Positions 24,817 to 37,308 of a DNA stretch of 64,000 nt are shown piece by piece. Position numbers and translations under genes: made by a program. Within the stretch, counting starts at the first letter, position 1. Each line of letters starts with the position of its first letter. The stretch comes from Poecilobothrus nobilitatus (Eukaryota > Arthropoda > Insecta > Diptera > Dolichopodidae). The stretch is from NCBI GenBank assembly GCA_947095535.1, contig OX352773.1:129100830-129164829 (forward strand), given 5' to 3'. The notes under the pieces are model-generated. The model was not told the DNA's origin, did not search any database, and worked only from the letters and a program-made list of their open reading frames with translations.

Positions 24817-25135
24817 TGTGAAGATGTATAGTGGTTGTTTTTTTGAAAATTCGAAATTTTATTTTGTTTATAGTAAAATTTTCGCATTTAATTGCAATAT
24901 CTCAGAAAGATAGTATTATGCTCTACAATAGTTCCTGTATACTGTCGTAAAGAAAAAATATAATGGTTTAATACTACAAAATGTTAAGAAAATTATGTAA
25001 TGCATTTTTCGACCATAGATGGCGGTATCGGTCCTAATGGCATTTCGGAAACTTGGAGATGTAAAGTACCGATATGTGATTACGTTATCTTAATAACTTA
25101 TAACACCTTTGCGGTAGAATATCCATAAAATGATG
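24811..25135. repeat. Dispersed repeat A, copy 1 (copy 2 at 51659-52025)
   Basis: It starts ATAGGGTGT and shares with copy 2, in order: a T-rich AAATTGAAAT-like part, ATATCT(C/T)AGAAA, a TAGATRGCGG(T/C)AT segment, CTAATGGCAT, TTGGAGAT(G/A)TAAAGTA, and CT(C/T)TGCGG-type text. Both copies are on the plus strand and both lie next to copies of the same LINE family. Confidence 0.6.
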
Positions 25136-25317
25136 ATAAATGCGGTATTTTTCAATATAAATTAATAAGGACAAAATAATAAGAAAATAATTTTAAAGAA
25201 TGAATATCAATTATTGTAAATTATACAAAAAACAACTAATATTACCGTAAATTTTGCGTATCAGAATAAGGAAATTGTTAAAATTTGCAAATTTATTTAA
25301 CGAATAATTAATTGTAA

Positions 25318-27690
25318 TTGAAAATCTATCGAATCAGATCAATGAAATTTTGGACTCATCTCCAGAAACCGAAATTGTTCTGGTGGGAGATTTCAACATT
25401 CATAACAGCGACTGGTTTCATTTCTCAAGCAACACTTCTCCGAATCAAAACTCAATTGGGAAACAAGTTGAACTATTCTCCTCACTGTTCCACCTTTCTC
25501 AACTTATTGAAAATCCAACTAGGATCCCGGACCGTGCTGATCGAGAAGGTCATCTCTTGGTTCTGTTTCTCACAGCACACCCTGAAAACTATGTGATTTC
25601 AGTTGGTTGTCCCCTGGGTAATTCCGACCATTGTATGGATAATACAAGTTAAGCTCAACCTCCAACCAGAGGACCTTCGGGTAAGCTTAATCTCCAACCA
25701 GAGGTCCCCTCCCAAAATATTAGTTTGGCGTTACAGCCATACTAACTGGGAGAGCCTTAACAACTTTTTTAAAACCTTTGATTGGTTATTCTGCTTCCGT
25801 AACAGAAATGTTAACTTTGCTGCAAATGCGATTAGTGAGACTATTTTATTTGGAATGAGGTTATCCATTCCTTATTCCATGAAAACTGTCAAAAGGAGAC
25901 CAAAATCTTAGTTTAATCGCATTTGCAGGGAAGCCATTTCCATAAAAGAGGAGGTGTTTAAGCTGTACCAAAACAGCAGGTCGAAAGCGCACAGGGCCAA
26001 CTATATAGTGGATAGAAACAGGTGCAAGTGAGTTATCAACAAGCAAAACTTATTGTTCAACCAAAAGTTGAAACGTAAAATCATCCACATGCCAAAGACT
26101 AACAAATCTTTTTGGACATTTTCCAAAAGTCTTCTTTTCCATCACTTGTTGATAATAATAACAGAACCGTATCAGATTCTAAAGATTCTAAAGAGAATTT
26201 CTTTGGCAAGAAATTCGCTTCCAATTTGATGCTGCCATAGTCAGCACAGATGCCACCCTCTGTTCCAAAAGTTGGCTGCTGCTTCGGTAAAATTTACTTT
26301 AAGACGAGGGCGGTGATGAAAATCTTAAAAAATCTTGAACCAAATAAATCAGCCGGTCCAGATGGTATAACTACCATGGTGCTCAAAAATACCTACTTCA
26401 GTATTTCAAAACCTCTTCGCAATCTTTTCTACCTCTCCTTCACTTCGGATATTCATCCTACCCAATGGAAGGTTTCAAATGTTTTCCCAATTCCAAAATC
26501 GGTATTAAAAGCGATCCCTTTAACTACCGTCCTATTGCTATACCTTCAGTCCTTTACAAAGTAATGGAAAAAAATTGTGAACCAAAAGCTTCTGAAATAG
26601 CTAGATCACAAAGGTTTGCTTCATGATCGACAATACGGGTTCAGAGCCTGTCGTTCAATCGGTAATCTCATGACTTACCTTTGTGAGAAGCTAAACATCA
26701 GCCTTCATCATTCTGGTGAGTCTGATGTTGTGGTTTTGATATTTCTAAGGCTTTTGATCGAGTTTGGCCCGATACTCTGTTGGCAAAAGGCAAATTATTA
26801 GTTCTAGGTAGGGTCTTTCTAAAATGGATTGGAGACCTCTTTTCGAATCGTACGATTCGTGTACTTCCGATTCATAGTTTCGCAGACAACAGCACCCTTG
26901 TAGCTTTCGAGTTTCATAGCCGCTGTAACATTAATCACCAGATTAATACAACAGCAAAAAATTTCAGTATTAGTGAGCTAAATAACGATTTAGCAAAACT
27001 CCGAAAATGGGGTGAAGTTAACAGAGTTGATTTCAAAATCAACAAAACGCAATGCTGTCTGATCTCGCGGAAAATAGCCACTATTATTTCAAACCTACTA
27101 TTTCAGGGAGAAGATTTGCAGCATTCAAAAGATTTAAACATGCTGGGTATCGAGTTAAACCAAAAATTGACTTGGTCAAACCACATTTTTGGTATAGCTA
27201 AAGATGCAGGTGAATGTTTGCATGGTTATCTTTGAATGGTTATCTAGATAATGTGCAAAACATAGCTATTTGTCTTATCAACGACACCAGTGTAACTTCA
27301 ATACTCACTTCTTTCAGCCATCGCCTTACAGTTGGTTTACTGACCTTGTTTTATAGATATCTCAGAGGGATCACCCTTTGTTACAGAAATAAAACAGTTA
27401 ATGTCTCCACTCAAAGTTTTCCAACGTGAAACAAGAAGTGCAACAGAAGCTCATGTCTACCATGTAGAGTTATCAAGATGGCAAAAAACAGATTATGGAA
27501 ATTCGTTTGTCATGCGCACGTCCTGTTTGTGGAACCATATACCATCGCATGTGTTCCCTCAAGTTGGTAATTCATATGTATACTATTTGCTTAAGTTTAA
27601 GAAGAACATTAACATCTTTCTTCAAAATATCCCTACCTATTTTTCCTACCTATCCCCCATAATCGAAAATTTCTAACTCCGATTTCCCCA
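25318..27690 (+). pseudogene. LINE (jockey superfamily) ORF2, copy 1, 5'-truncated and broken
   Basis: In order on the plus strand: endonuclease (ETEIVLVGDFNIHNSDW, IENPTRIPDRADREG, GNSDHC) and linker. Reverse transcriptase follows: LEPNKSAGPDGITTMVLKN, HPTQWKVSNVFPIPK, DRQYGFRACRSIG, and FADN at 26879-26890. The C-terminus reads VFQRETRSATEAHVYHVE, FVMRTSCLWNHIPSHVFP. The catalytic YADD-type motif reads FADN here but FADD in the related copy at 50.2 kb. A segment before FADN is also missing relative to that copy (junction about 26862). Many frame changes. The 3' untranslated part runs to about 27870 and ends in an A-rich AAATAAATAAAT tail. Dead element; clade within the superfamily is not certain. 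Confidence 0.85.
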
Positions 27691-27870
27691 ATCATCCTTC
27701 CCGAATCCCTATCCCAAAAACCAAACTGTACATTTGTATTAAAGGTTCAATCCTAAAGTTTGGTTTTAAAACGGCGGTGGTTAAAGTCTAACACTACCCT
27801 GAGGAAGCACATGTAGTTCCTCTTGATTACTTTCGAGTTTTCCACCAACCCTCGAAAAAAAAAAATAAAT

Positions 27871-28624
27871 AAATAAATTTAGTTGTAATTTATAAATTTA
27901 TAACTTAAAAGCAAATAATAAAAATATAATTTACTATGTTTATTAATTTTATTAAATTTTAAAATACCCCTATGTATCTATTGTAGAATTATATGTTTTA
28001 TTTATATATGAATAATATTACTTTTCAATATATTTGAAGTTATTTATAAAAGGTTCATTATTGGACGTGTAAATACGAGGTGTTTCACGATTACACTGCT
28101 AAGTTTTCTTTAATGGTTTCCAATTTCTAAATAAAACTTTTTTTTATAACACTGTATTTTAAAGAAAAGAAAAGAAAGCACCATTTTCTGTAACGATTAA
28201 AAATTGTTGAAAAGGCGTTATTGCTTGTTTTGTCCTCTCTTATCATTTCCTGAAGTTATACAGTTTTTTCGAAAAACACTATTTATATGAGACATTCATA
28301 TATTATGAACTTTAACGTTTAAGAATTTATTATTTTTAGTTTTAAATTTTATCTTTGCAATTTATTTATCTTAAAATAATATTACTTGTTCTAAAAAATA
28401 TTCTAATAACTTTCGATTATTTTTATCATTTAATTATTATTTTTATTATTTTTACGCTTGCAAAGAGTTTCTAACAGAACCAGAAATTCTAAAGGCATTT
28501 CATTTCAAATAAAATATTCAATAATAATAAAAGAAAAAATCTACCATAAATTCAACTATTTCCCAATTAATTTAGGTTATTTTTTTAATAATTCGTTTTC
28601 TATGTTTTTATTTCTTCTATTTAC
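27871..28624. other. Non-coding, probably intron of the Src-family gene
   Basis: A+T-rich, no coding sequence. A degraded repeat of the GAGGTGTTTCACGATTACAC type lies at 28070-28300. I looked here for the exon that should follow the SH2 domain and did not find it. Confidence 0.45.
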
Positions 28625-28703
28625 CTGAACACATGGTTTACACAAATTTACACATAAACCATCCGAGTCTTTAGAATAATGTTCCACAAGTTCTTGTAAT
28701 GTC
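28625..28703 (-). CDS. Src42A: Src-family tyrosine kinase, SH2 exon (C-terminal third of SH2)
   Basis: This 79-base exon completes the SH2 domain. It reads TLQELVEHYSKDSDGLCVNL then CKPCVQ, typical of the end of an SH2 domain and of the short linker to the kinase. The acceptor is TTTTTTAG before 28703 and the donor is CAG/GTAA at 28625. The first base completes an arginine codon begun in the previous exon (AG + G), so the reading frame is continuous. The linker and kinase exons should follow at lower coordinates but are not recognisable within the window, implying an intron over 28 kb or an assembly problem. Identity as Src42A, rather than Src64B, rests on the SH2 sequence as a whole. Confidence 0.9.
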
Positions 28704-28853
28704 CTAAAAAATAATTCAAAATTTAATAAATCATTTTGATGTAAATTTGTTTTTAAATAATACAGTGAAGTAAAAATGTAACAACTCTTAATTATGATTT
28801 CCATTGTCAATTTAAAAAGTAATTATATTTAAAAGCAAATTAAGGTTAATTAC

Positions 28854-28938
28854 CTGAAGGTTGTTCTTCTTGCGATGAAAAATCCACCTTCATCTAATTG
28901 TCGAATACGGTAATGCTTTACAGTATCACCATCCCGAA
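28854..28938 (-). CDS. Src42A: Src-family tyrosine kinase, SH2 exon (middle)
   Basis: This 85-base exon reads RDGDTVKHYRIRQLDEGG then FFIARRTTF. It contains the VKHYRI strand (beta-D, phosphotyrosine-binding face) and the EGGFFI region of Src SH2 domains. The boundaries are TTCTTAG before 28938 and CAG/GTAATT at 28854. The first two bases complete a valine codon begun in the exon at 29105-29226, and the last two begin an arginine codon completed in the next exon. The intron to the next exon is only 150 bases. No stop or frame problem, so this is a working gene and not a processed copy. Confidence 0.92.
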
Positions 28939-29104
28939 CTAAGAATAAATTTATTAAAATTATTTTAAGTTTATTAAAACAAATTACATATTTAAGAAAT
29001 AAGAAAAAAATAATATAACGTTTCACTATTTTAAAGCAGTGTTTAAATGTAAAGAGAATCTATTAAATTGAAGGAGACAATTTATTATAAAATAAGATAC
29101 ATAC

Positions 29105-29226
29105 CAGATAATGAATAGTCATTATGTCTTGATTCCGAATCTCTAATCAAAAAAGCTCCATGCTCATTTTCAGGAAGTAACAGCTTTTTTTCAGCTTCAA
29201 TCCGTTTAATTTTTCGGAAATACCAT
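29105..29226 (-). CDS. Src42A: Src-family tyrosine kinase, SH2 exon (N-terminal part)
   Basis: This 122-base exon opens the SH2 domain. It reads [19 protein letters not shown] then [20 protein letters not shown]. The FLIRDS motif carries the invariant arginine that contacts phosphotyrosine. The boundaries are TATTGCAG before 29226 and CTG/GTATGT at 29105. In the family, SH2 follows an SH3 domain and N-terminal myristoylated segment, and precedes the kinase domain; the protein signals at the inner face of the plasma membrane. The upstream SH3 exon is not seen between here and 64 kb on this strand. The preceding tryptophan codon needs a split base from that missing exon. Introns here are small (166 and 150 bases), which contrasts with the very long flanking ones. 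Confidence 0.92.
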
Positions 29227-29458
29227 CTGCAATAATATATTTTTAAAACTTTTAATATTTTTATATTATAAGATTATGTTATATTATTTTTTAAAAAGGT
29301 TCTATTCGATTTACTACACAAACATCAAAGTTAAAACAAAAAATTAAGGTTATTTATAAATCCAGTAATGAAAGTAATTTATATACTTATGTACTAATTT
29401 AAATTTTCTTTTTAAAAATTATTTATTAAAGAATATTTCATGACTTCATACATAAGTT

Positions 29459-29537
29459 ATAGCTATCATTGAAATGCTTCCGGAAAAAACGTTTTATTGA
29501 AAACGTATACTTTTTTCCGTATAGGTGATTATAGCAA
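29459..29537. repeat. Imperfect inverted repeat in the Src42A upstream intron
   Basis: CGGAAAAAACGTTTT, ATTG, AAAACGTATAC, TTTTTTCCG form a stem. The pairing extends outward through TATAGCTATCA and its near-complement TGATTATAGCAA. It looks like a small fold-back element or MITE relic. Confidence 0.45.
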
Positions 29538-29539
29538 TC

Positions 29540-30824
29540 AGAGAAAACTGTCAGTTAAATTATCTGTCAAATGACAATAATGAAGGTAAAATAAAAATAA
29601 ATATTATTTAAATTTAAATTGTTGTTAGCGTTAAAGTTTTATTATTTTAATTTATTTAATTATTATTGGTAGAAAATGGTACTAATAAAGAATAAAAAAA
29701 GATTTTTTTATTTAATAATGACATTGGCTGAATTCAGAAGAATAAAAAGTATAAATTTTCTAGAATTAATTTTTTTTTTTTTACTTTTTTTGAAATTTTC
29801 ATTTTAAAACAAAAAATTTTAAAACTAAACTTAAACAAAATAATAAAAAAAAAATGTTAAGTCTAAATTCATTAAAATGCAAAATCATCACCGAAACGGA
29901 AAACAAAATTGTAGTTTGAACTCCAACAGTCAAACTATTTAAGCCCGATAACTAAACAATTAAAAATGTTTACAAATCCTTTTTTCGAAACGGATTAATA
30001 ACAGCGTCAAGTCTTCACCTACTTAAACTAATTTATACCTGAACGGCTGAAATATTAACTTATTGGCGTCAAGTTCACTGTTATTTTTTGCACAAGAACC
30101 AAATCTTAAGTCTAAATTTCTTTAATAAGTTAAGAACTCAAAATATATTATTCCACAATGTATTAAAATTATTTAGTGAATTAGCAGAGTAAAACTAAAC
30201 CTAAACCTAAAACCTAAAAACAAAATTTTGTAAATTAAAAATTAGACAAAAGACAAAGGTTTCAAAAATTTATTTCTGATTGTTCTGAAATTGATTTCAA
30301 AAGCAAATAATTTTAATAGAAGATTTACATTTAGAATTATTTATTATTTTATATTGTCAACAAAATAAAATTGTAAAATTAAAAACAGTAGAAATAATTA
30401 AAATTAAAACTAATACAAATAAAATAAAATTATCCAGAAATAAATAATGAAAAGAGAAAGATAAACAGAAAGAAAAATGTAGCGTTTTACTATAGCAATC
30501 GCAGGCAATCTCCAAATAAAAAAGCAAGGAATCAAGGAAGTTTATAGAACGCTGATGTCAAAAGAAATTCTATTGAGACTTCTGAGAAATTATTTCAACT
30601 AATATTGCGGAGATTGCACAATAACAGGAACAATAACTAAATAGATCGTACAATAACAAGTAAGCCATGTGTTGTTTTATTATAATGGCTATTTAATTTT
30701 ATTACGATTTTGAAAAATTTGAATTTTATAAATAAAAATAAAATATCTAAAAAAAAAAGATGAAGATCAATATTAATTATTTTATTTTCAAAATTTATAA
30801 TTAAAATTTATAATTATAATAAGA
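29540..30824. other. Non-coding; one diverged Helitron-type unit
   Basis: No gene. At about 29930-30060 the phrases AACTATTTAAGCCCGATAAC and GAAACGGATTAATAACAG match the 145-bp Helitron unit of 16.6-17.6 kb. The rest is A+T-rich. Confidence 0.4.
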
Positions 30825-31462
30825 CATTCCGCTAAGTTTTGAATAGAAATACAAATTTGGATACGATTTTCTATTACAAAATCTATTATAAGTATGTGTC
30901 ATAGTATTAACCCATAAGTAACCTATAAATGTAATTACTCAATACAAATAGAATATTTTAAAATTGATCGTACCTATGATGTTTCTCCAATTTTTAAATT
31001 TTTTTCTTTTTATTCTACTAGAACCAACCATAAGCTAATACTATGTATATACTCATAGTATATACATTCAGCTACTCATAGTATATACATTTTTTTTTCC
31101 ATTAAGTGGAATTTTTATTATTTTTATTATAGAATAAATTAAGTTTACTTATTAAGGTTACTCATTTGTTAATACTATGAAACATGTAGATATTCAATAT
31201 GAGATGATTATTATAAATAGGTTTTGTATTCAAAACTTAGTGAATGTCATAATACGTAGTGTGTGGAAGAAAACAATCAAGCTAGAATCGAGTTTTTTTT
31301 TTAAATATTAATCATATTTAGAAACTATATCTATACTGTATATATTATAGGGTTTCTTTATGATTATAGCTATGTAGATTTTATTTTTCTATAATAGAAC
31401 ACATACAACAAAACACTTTAAAGTTAATGATATTTCGTCAAAAATAATAATCATCTTTCATC
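30825..31462. repeat. Dispersed repeat B, copy 1 (copy 2 at 54842-55542)
   Basis: About 640 bases match the second copy in the same orientation, starting TTCCGCTAAGTTTTGAATA-like and ending AATCATCTTTCATC. Shared landmarks include CCCATAAGTAACCTATAAAT, CATTAAGTGGA, ATATGAGATGATTATTATAA, AATCGAGTTTTTTTTTTAAA, AACACTTTAAAGTTAATGAT. The copies differ by many small indels. Neither has a long frame. Confidence 0.8.
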
Positions 31463-33490
31463 TATGCATTCAAAATATTATGATGAATGATATTGATATC
31501 GGTAAGAAAGTTTTGTTTGGTTCTTTTTCTCTATTAAATTGTTTGTATTTATGTATGGATGAATGTTTGTATATCATTAATATTAGAAAATTTTTTAATT
31601 AACTGTTCTATGATATTGAAAAATTCTTATTTTTGAATGGAATTCATGAACTCGTATTTCAGTACAGCAGTTTCCAACCAAAATTAAATTTTAATGAATT
31701 TTAATTTTAAATATTTTGTTATTTTTTCAATAACGATAGATATCCATACGATACATACATACATATGTATGTTTAGAATCATGATTTTTTTTTTGTTTTC
31801 TTTTAGAAATAAGAAATTTTGTATCCCATACGAATTTTTTGTAATTTAAATATTACTGTAAAATATACGTACACACCAGCTACATGGCCCCTCGTTTTGT
31901 TATATTCAAAAGTTTTGCCCAAAAATCTAAATTCAAAAATTTTTTAATTTTCAAAACTTTGTTACACTCAAGAGTTTTATCCTAAAATCTAAATTTAAAA
32001 TTTTTATGCCTACCATTGAAAACGCTAACGTAATTGCAGCGTGAACATTTCAGATCTGCATTGATTCCCGCAGTAATAATTTCACTATCATTGAAATCAG
32101 ACTTGATTTAGTGGAAAAAGTGCTCGAAAATTGGGTTAATCGAATTCGTTCCTGCAAAAGAAGTCGTAGAGGCCATTTGAATGGTGTTTTATTCAGAACT
32201 TAATTGTATCGATTGTACTTCACATTAAATAAAAACATTTGAATTTCCTTAACAATTAGTGTGTTTTTTTGAAAGGAAATCATATCACTCAAATTGGAAA
32301 ACCCTTTACAAGATAAAAACAGATCATTTAGTAATTACGTATAATAATTAATAGGTAATAAATGGTAAGAGGAAGTAATCCCAAATGTACACAAAAAAAA
32401 CAGAAACAAATTCCTTAACAATTCTCTCCATGATGAAATTGTAAGCATTACTGAACACAATGAAAAAAAATTACAGATCATGACATACTACAAATGGCCG
32501 AAACGTCACTTAGAAATCATATCACTCAAATTGGAAAACCCTATAAAATGAAAATATCGGTTTTTATTTTGTAAAATGCCAGAAATATAAAAAAAAATAT
32601 TATTTTTAAACCTTTCAATATATATTATATATTAATGTGAAAAATGTTGCGGTTAAATTTGAAACAAAATAAAACCACAAATGTTAATTAAAATCACAAA
32701 TGTTGGTTTAAAAATTTAAATATGTATGTATTTAAAAAACAATGGCGGTTTGCATAACTTAATAATTTTAATCAGTTAGTGTTATATATCAGTTTAATTA
32801 GTTTTAAACATATAGCATGAGCTGAAACAATTTAATAAAATATTGCTACAAATTCAAAAATTAATTATTTCGCTTCATATTACATTTTTTTCTTCGAACC
32901 AATTTTTTATCGTTAATTCCAATATAAAAACAAAGGAAAGCCAAGAGTATTTGAATATACATATTTCACAAAAACTTCCAAATAACGGGCACTTAAGCAA
33001 GTACAACCGTATTTCCAATGTATATTTAAATTCGGAAAATATTTTTTTTTTATCAAAGGATATCCAAAAATAAGAAATGGAACTTCTGATTTAAGTAAAC
33101 CTAAGGCAATATTAAAGCAAAAAATTAGTTAGAAAAGGGGAAAAAAAACATTGTTGTCCAAATTGATTCTGGTAATTATTGCATCTTGATTGCAGTTTTA
33201 TACTTTCTAGGCAGAAATTTTTTGGTTATTGAAGAAATTCTACCTGATTTATCACCAAGGTATTCTAATATAGATTGATGGGAGTCCCAAAACTTGTTCG
33301 AAAATCTGTAAGAGGCTTGGTCTTCAACTTATTCACATTAATATATCTACTCATTTTGACATTCGAACGAACACTTCTTCACTAACTAATTTTTTCTCAG
33401 TAAGTAAATAGTCATAATGTTCATTTACATAAGCAATTTAGGGCAACTGGCATATCCAGGCACTCGTTTATTTTTACTTCGACGGAATTT
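31463..33490. other. Mostly non-coding, with transposon scraps
   Basis: Contains a mariner-type relic (32030-32205) and a direct repeat AATCATATCACTCAAATTGG at about 32277 and 32515. A 76-codon frame at 32843-33073 has no recognisable domain. The stretch 33170-33490 may be the decayed endonuclease part of the LINE that follows. Confidence 0.4.
32030..32205 (+). pseudogene. Tc1/mariner-type transposase C-terminal relic
   Basis: The plus strand reads LVEKVLENWVNRIRSCKRSR then RGHLNGVLFRT and a stop. This matches the ending of insect mariner-like transposases (a helix with R-I-x-x-C-x-x-x-x-G-G-H-L, then a short I-F-x-T end). Upstream text (about 32012-32090) is only weakly recognisable. No catalytic core remains. 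Confidence 0.45.
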
Positions 33491-33499
33491 TCTAGACTA

Positions 33500-34850
33500 A
33501 AGACACGCAAAGATGTTTTATTGTTGTTATTGTTCTGACATTCGACAACATGTCTTCAGCAATATTTTTTCAACCAACAATGTTGACGACCAAGCTAACA
33601 ATGTCAATGTTTTTTTACCTTTTAAGAAGATAAATATGCGCCATACCAAAGATATAAAGGTCAGTCAGGAAGTAATACGTATACGCGATCTTACCGATTT
33701 AGATTTTACAGCTTACAAGTTGTCAACCTACTGTCAATACTGGCGAAAATAATGCAAGCTTTGATAATGCTATGTTGCATTTTTTGAATGTCACCTTTAC
33801 TAAGTCGGATTAGCTACCCCCCTTCTTTCGAAGGCCGGAAACTGGTAATTGTTTCTTCTTTAGATCTATTTCTCCTGGTGAACTTTTGCTTGCCTTAAAT
33901 AAAGTTTTTTATAATGCGGTTGGACTGCATGGTATCCCTTTGAAATTTCGAAAAATAATCTTTCGTAGGCCAATTCTAATACGTAAGAACTTCAAAAGTT
34001 CAGTATTCTACCTGTGCTTTCCAAAAGGCTTGAAAAAATATTGAAGCATGTTGAACTATAGTACAACATCAACCCTAATTTACATCACAAACAACAATAA
34101 GCATAAAAAAGTAAACAAACAAATAATTTGCTGTCCAGAGCTAGTTTTCGTTTAACACACATGTTTACTGATGATGTGCAATTACAGCACTCCCTATCTT
34201 GAGTCGGATGTAAAAAGTCTTGGTGTTATAATTGATAATAAGCTTAACTAGGAGTCTCATGTAAACAAGGTTGTCAAAAATACAATGCTCACGTTGCGTA
34301 AACTCTATAGCCTCAACCACAATTTACCAATCCACGTCAAGATTAAATTGGTGTATGCCTTAATTATGCCAAATGTTAATTACAGGTTGGATATCTTCAG
34401 TGGATGCAATAATATACAATCAAAGCAATTGCAAATGTTTAAGTTCCGCGGTCGGGCACTGTTTTAATCTTCGTTGTAGAGATCATGTCTCGATATATTC
34501 CTTCAGGATACTGAGTACTTCCTTTAAGAATTACATAAAAAGTCGTACATTGTTGTTGTCTTATATGACAATGAAGAGCTCCTACATACTTGGTAAACTA
34601 ATATATTTTTTAAGCTTTAGGAGAACTAGAATTCTGAAATAGGGAAGACTTTCAACGTCGTTGTGGTGTAGGTCGTTCAATGTTCTTGTGGTGAACGCCT
34701 ATAACAAATTTCCTATTAAGCAGAAACGATTTAATTTTTCGTTATTTAATTTTAACAAATAGATTTTGTCACTGTACTGTTAACAACTTTCTTGCTTTCA
34801 TATTCTTGAAACATTTACAAATAATTTTGTTTAGAAAGGAGCCATGTAGC
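33500..34850 (+). pseudogene. LINE (jockey/CR1-like) reverse transcriptase, heavily deleted
   Basis: The plus strand carries IRDLTDLDFTAYKLSTYCQY (linker) and SPGELLLALNKVFYNAVG then LHGIPLKF (RT entry). After losses comes FTDDVQLQHS at about 34164 (a YADD-type motif). The thumb reads VKSLGVIIDNKLN, HVNKVVKNTMLTLRKLYSLN, KIKLVYALIMPNVNYRLDIF, and a tail reads YNKFPIKQKRFNFSLFNFN. Stops and shifts are frequent. The 3' end is probably near 34850-34920, before a TATATATA run. Distinct from the three-copy LINE family of 25, 47 and 49 kb. Confidence 0.75.
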
Positions 34851-37300
34851 CGGGACAGCGAATTGGAGTGGTTGAACTGCACTCAGTGTAGTTTTTTATA
34901 TATATATATTTTTTTTTATGAAAATGTAGATGTGTTTGGATGAATTATAAGTATATAGTTTTGTATTTATATTGTACATATTTATATATAAATTTTATTT
35001 TAGATCTCATTAAGAACTATATATATAACTATATATACTTTTTCTCTTGTATTAGTTTAGTTTTAGTGCTTAGCATAAATCAAACTTAAACTAATTTATT
35101 TTAAAATCATATAGGTTTTGATCTGATTTTTGTAAAACTAATTAAATAAAATAAAAATAATAACAATTATAATAATAAAGCTGCTTCAGTGGAGTTATTT
35201 TTGGTTACATCATGCAGAAAGGAGTTTTATACGACTGCGTTTTAGGAAGACAAAAACCATTTCTAATTGAGACTTGAGAGTGAAAAAAAGAAAACAATTT
35301 TAAAAATACCATGTGCCGCAACGGGTTACTGAATGCGACAACTTTGTTGTCACTATTTCCTAACACCTTCTACATAGAGCCATGAACAAAATTTGAAGTC
35401 AATCGAATAATCGAAGAGAATCGAAAAATGTAAAAGCTGTTGTTCCGAAATGGTTTAACGGACCGAAAAAAAATAATGCTGAGCTTTCGGAGTTTAGACG
35501 AATATTCCTGCAAAATTTGGTTTTAATCGGCTGAACGAATTAGAAATATATATAGAGAACATAGAGATATGAACTCTGTTTTGAAAAATATACGAAAGAA
35601 ATGAGTGCAATGACGCATAGTTCTGTTACTTTATTATGTAAAGTAGAGTCATAGTTGTTTATATAATACAGTTATCTTTGCTCATATAATAAATTACAAA
35701 AAAATTTAACAAAACTGTTAAAAAATTTGACTTTAAGCGTACAATTTTTGGTTACACATCTTAAATAAATAATATGATTATTTTTACCTTTTATTTATTT
35801 TTCAGATATAAATTCAGATTTACCAAAATTTTATCAAATGAAGAAATTTTGCAAAATATATATTTAAAATAATAATACATATATATTTTAAATTCTTATA
35901 TAAAAAATATTTTTTTCTTATTTTATTTTTGTTTACTCTTTTCACTACACTCGATAGATTGCAATTTTATTCTCTTTCATGCACTTCAAAAATTAGTATA
36001 ACCACAGAAAAAGAAGTAATATATAAGTCTACTTTAGATTCTAGAACAAATTTTTAAACCAATTTTTTTAGAATATCACCTCGACGTTTGATTTCATTTA
36101 TATTTCTCTCAATTATTTGATCGTAAAAAATATGTGTATTGTATTGTGGTACAGGCGTACCGCACACCTACAATGTAATGTCAATGTGTATACACTACTA
36201 TGCTGTAATCAGTATATGTTTTTACATGTTTTTACTATGTATATTGGCAATTGACATAATAAATGTGTATTAATTATGTATGTATGTATGTACGTATCCC
36301 ATATTCCCATTCCATTTAGAATTTAGAAAATATACAAAACCACTTGCATTGCAATGCAATTATAAAATAAATATTTTAGAGCGATAAGAATTTTTCTTTT
36401 TATTTCGGGAGCAATAATTAATGTTTTATGATAAAATATTGCTTTAATGTGGTTTTGTTTTAGTTAGTATGTAATTGAATTGGTATTAAACATAGTAGAT
36501 GATAGTAGTAAAGCATTAAGTAAACCAAAAAATAATGCATACTATGCCCATACTTCTATTATATTACTTCTTTTTCTATGGTATAACCATCTATTTTTCA
36601 CTTTGTTTTTAAAAAAAAATTACTTATTTATTGGTGTGTTGGTAAAATGTGCGGCTAAGATGTCAGAGTTAACTCCTTATTTATTATTAGATATTATTTG
36701 ATATTTATAAAACATTATAGAATTGAGATTATTTTTGCAACATAATTTGAAATTTTTCTTCCCAAAATTTTAAGAATGTATGTACTAATAAAGAAATATA
36801 CTAATAACAAAGTAAATAATAATTAAGTAATAATTAAGTATCTATAATTAAGTAATCTATTATTCAAAGTTAGAAAAGTAAAAATTAATAGAAATACATA
36901 CAAAAAAAAAAAAATGTCTTTACAACAAAACTAACAAAGTTAAATTCTTAATATAGAAAGTAGTTTCAACTTTGACATACAAGTAATAATTGTATACGTA
37001 ATTGGAATTGACATCGCTTTTCTGATAATATATTGATGAGTCAATTCGTCTCAATATGCTAACAAAGAATAAAACTAAATCATACAAAAGTTTAACAAAA
37101 AATTTCAAAATGATGCAAAATAAACAATAGAATTTACAATGTAAAATAAATGTAATAATAAATTTTGAAATATTAATCTTTAAAATATATTTTTTTTCTT
37201 TATAGCAATCGAGACAACTGTGCCACAAGAAAAAAGATATCCTTTAAAATAATTCTACGAATTCGAAACGCGGAATATGAAAATTGCTTTTCTAACTATT
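34851..37300. other. No gene; Helitron-like scrap and simple repeats
   Basis: Holds a Helitron-like fragment (35310-35600) and ATGTATGTATGT at 36278. Frames at 36480-36701 (+) and 36920-37228 (-) are short and hydrophobic with no domain. The minus frame begins ISFFLWHSCLDC and has no good acceptor upstream. Confidence 0.4.
35310..35600 (-). repeat. Helitron-like fragment
   Basis: CCGCAACGGGTTACTGAATG, CCGAAATGGTTTAACGGACC and TTCCTGCAAAATTTGGTTTT parallel the distal part of the 14.7-18.0 kb Helitron (17.6-17.95 kb). The fragment ends near ATATATATAGAGAACATAGA without the terminal TC. Confidence 0.4.
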
Positions 37301-37308
37301 GAACAATA

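Noticed and set aside
36920..37228. Downstream exon of the 1590-codon gene
   Set aside because: The phase could fit, but the acceptor lacks a pyrimidine tract and the frame is Phe/Leu/Tyr-rich without a motif.
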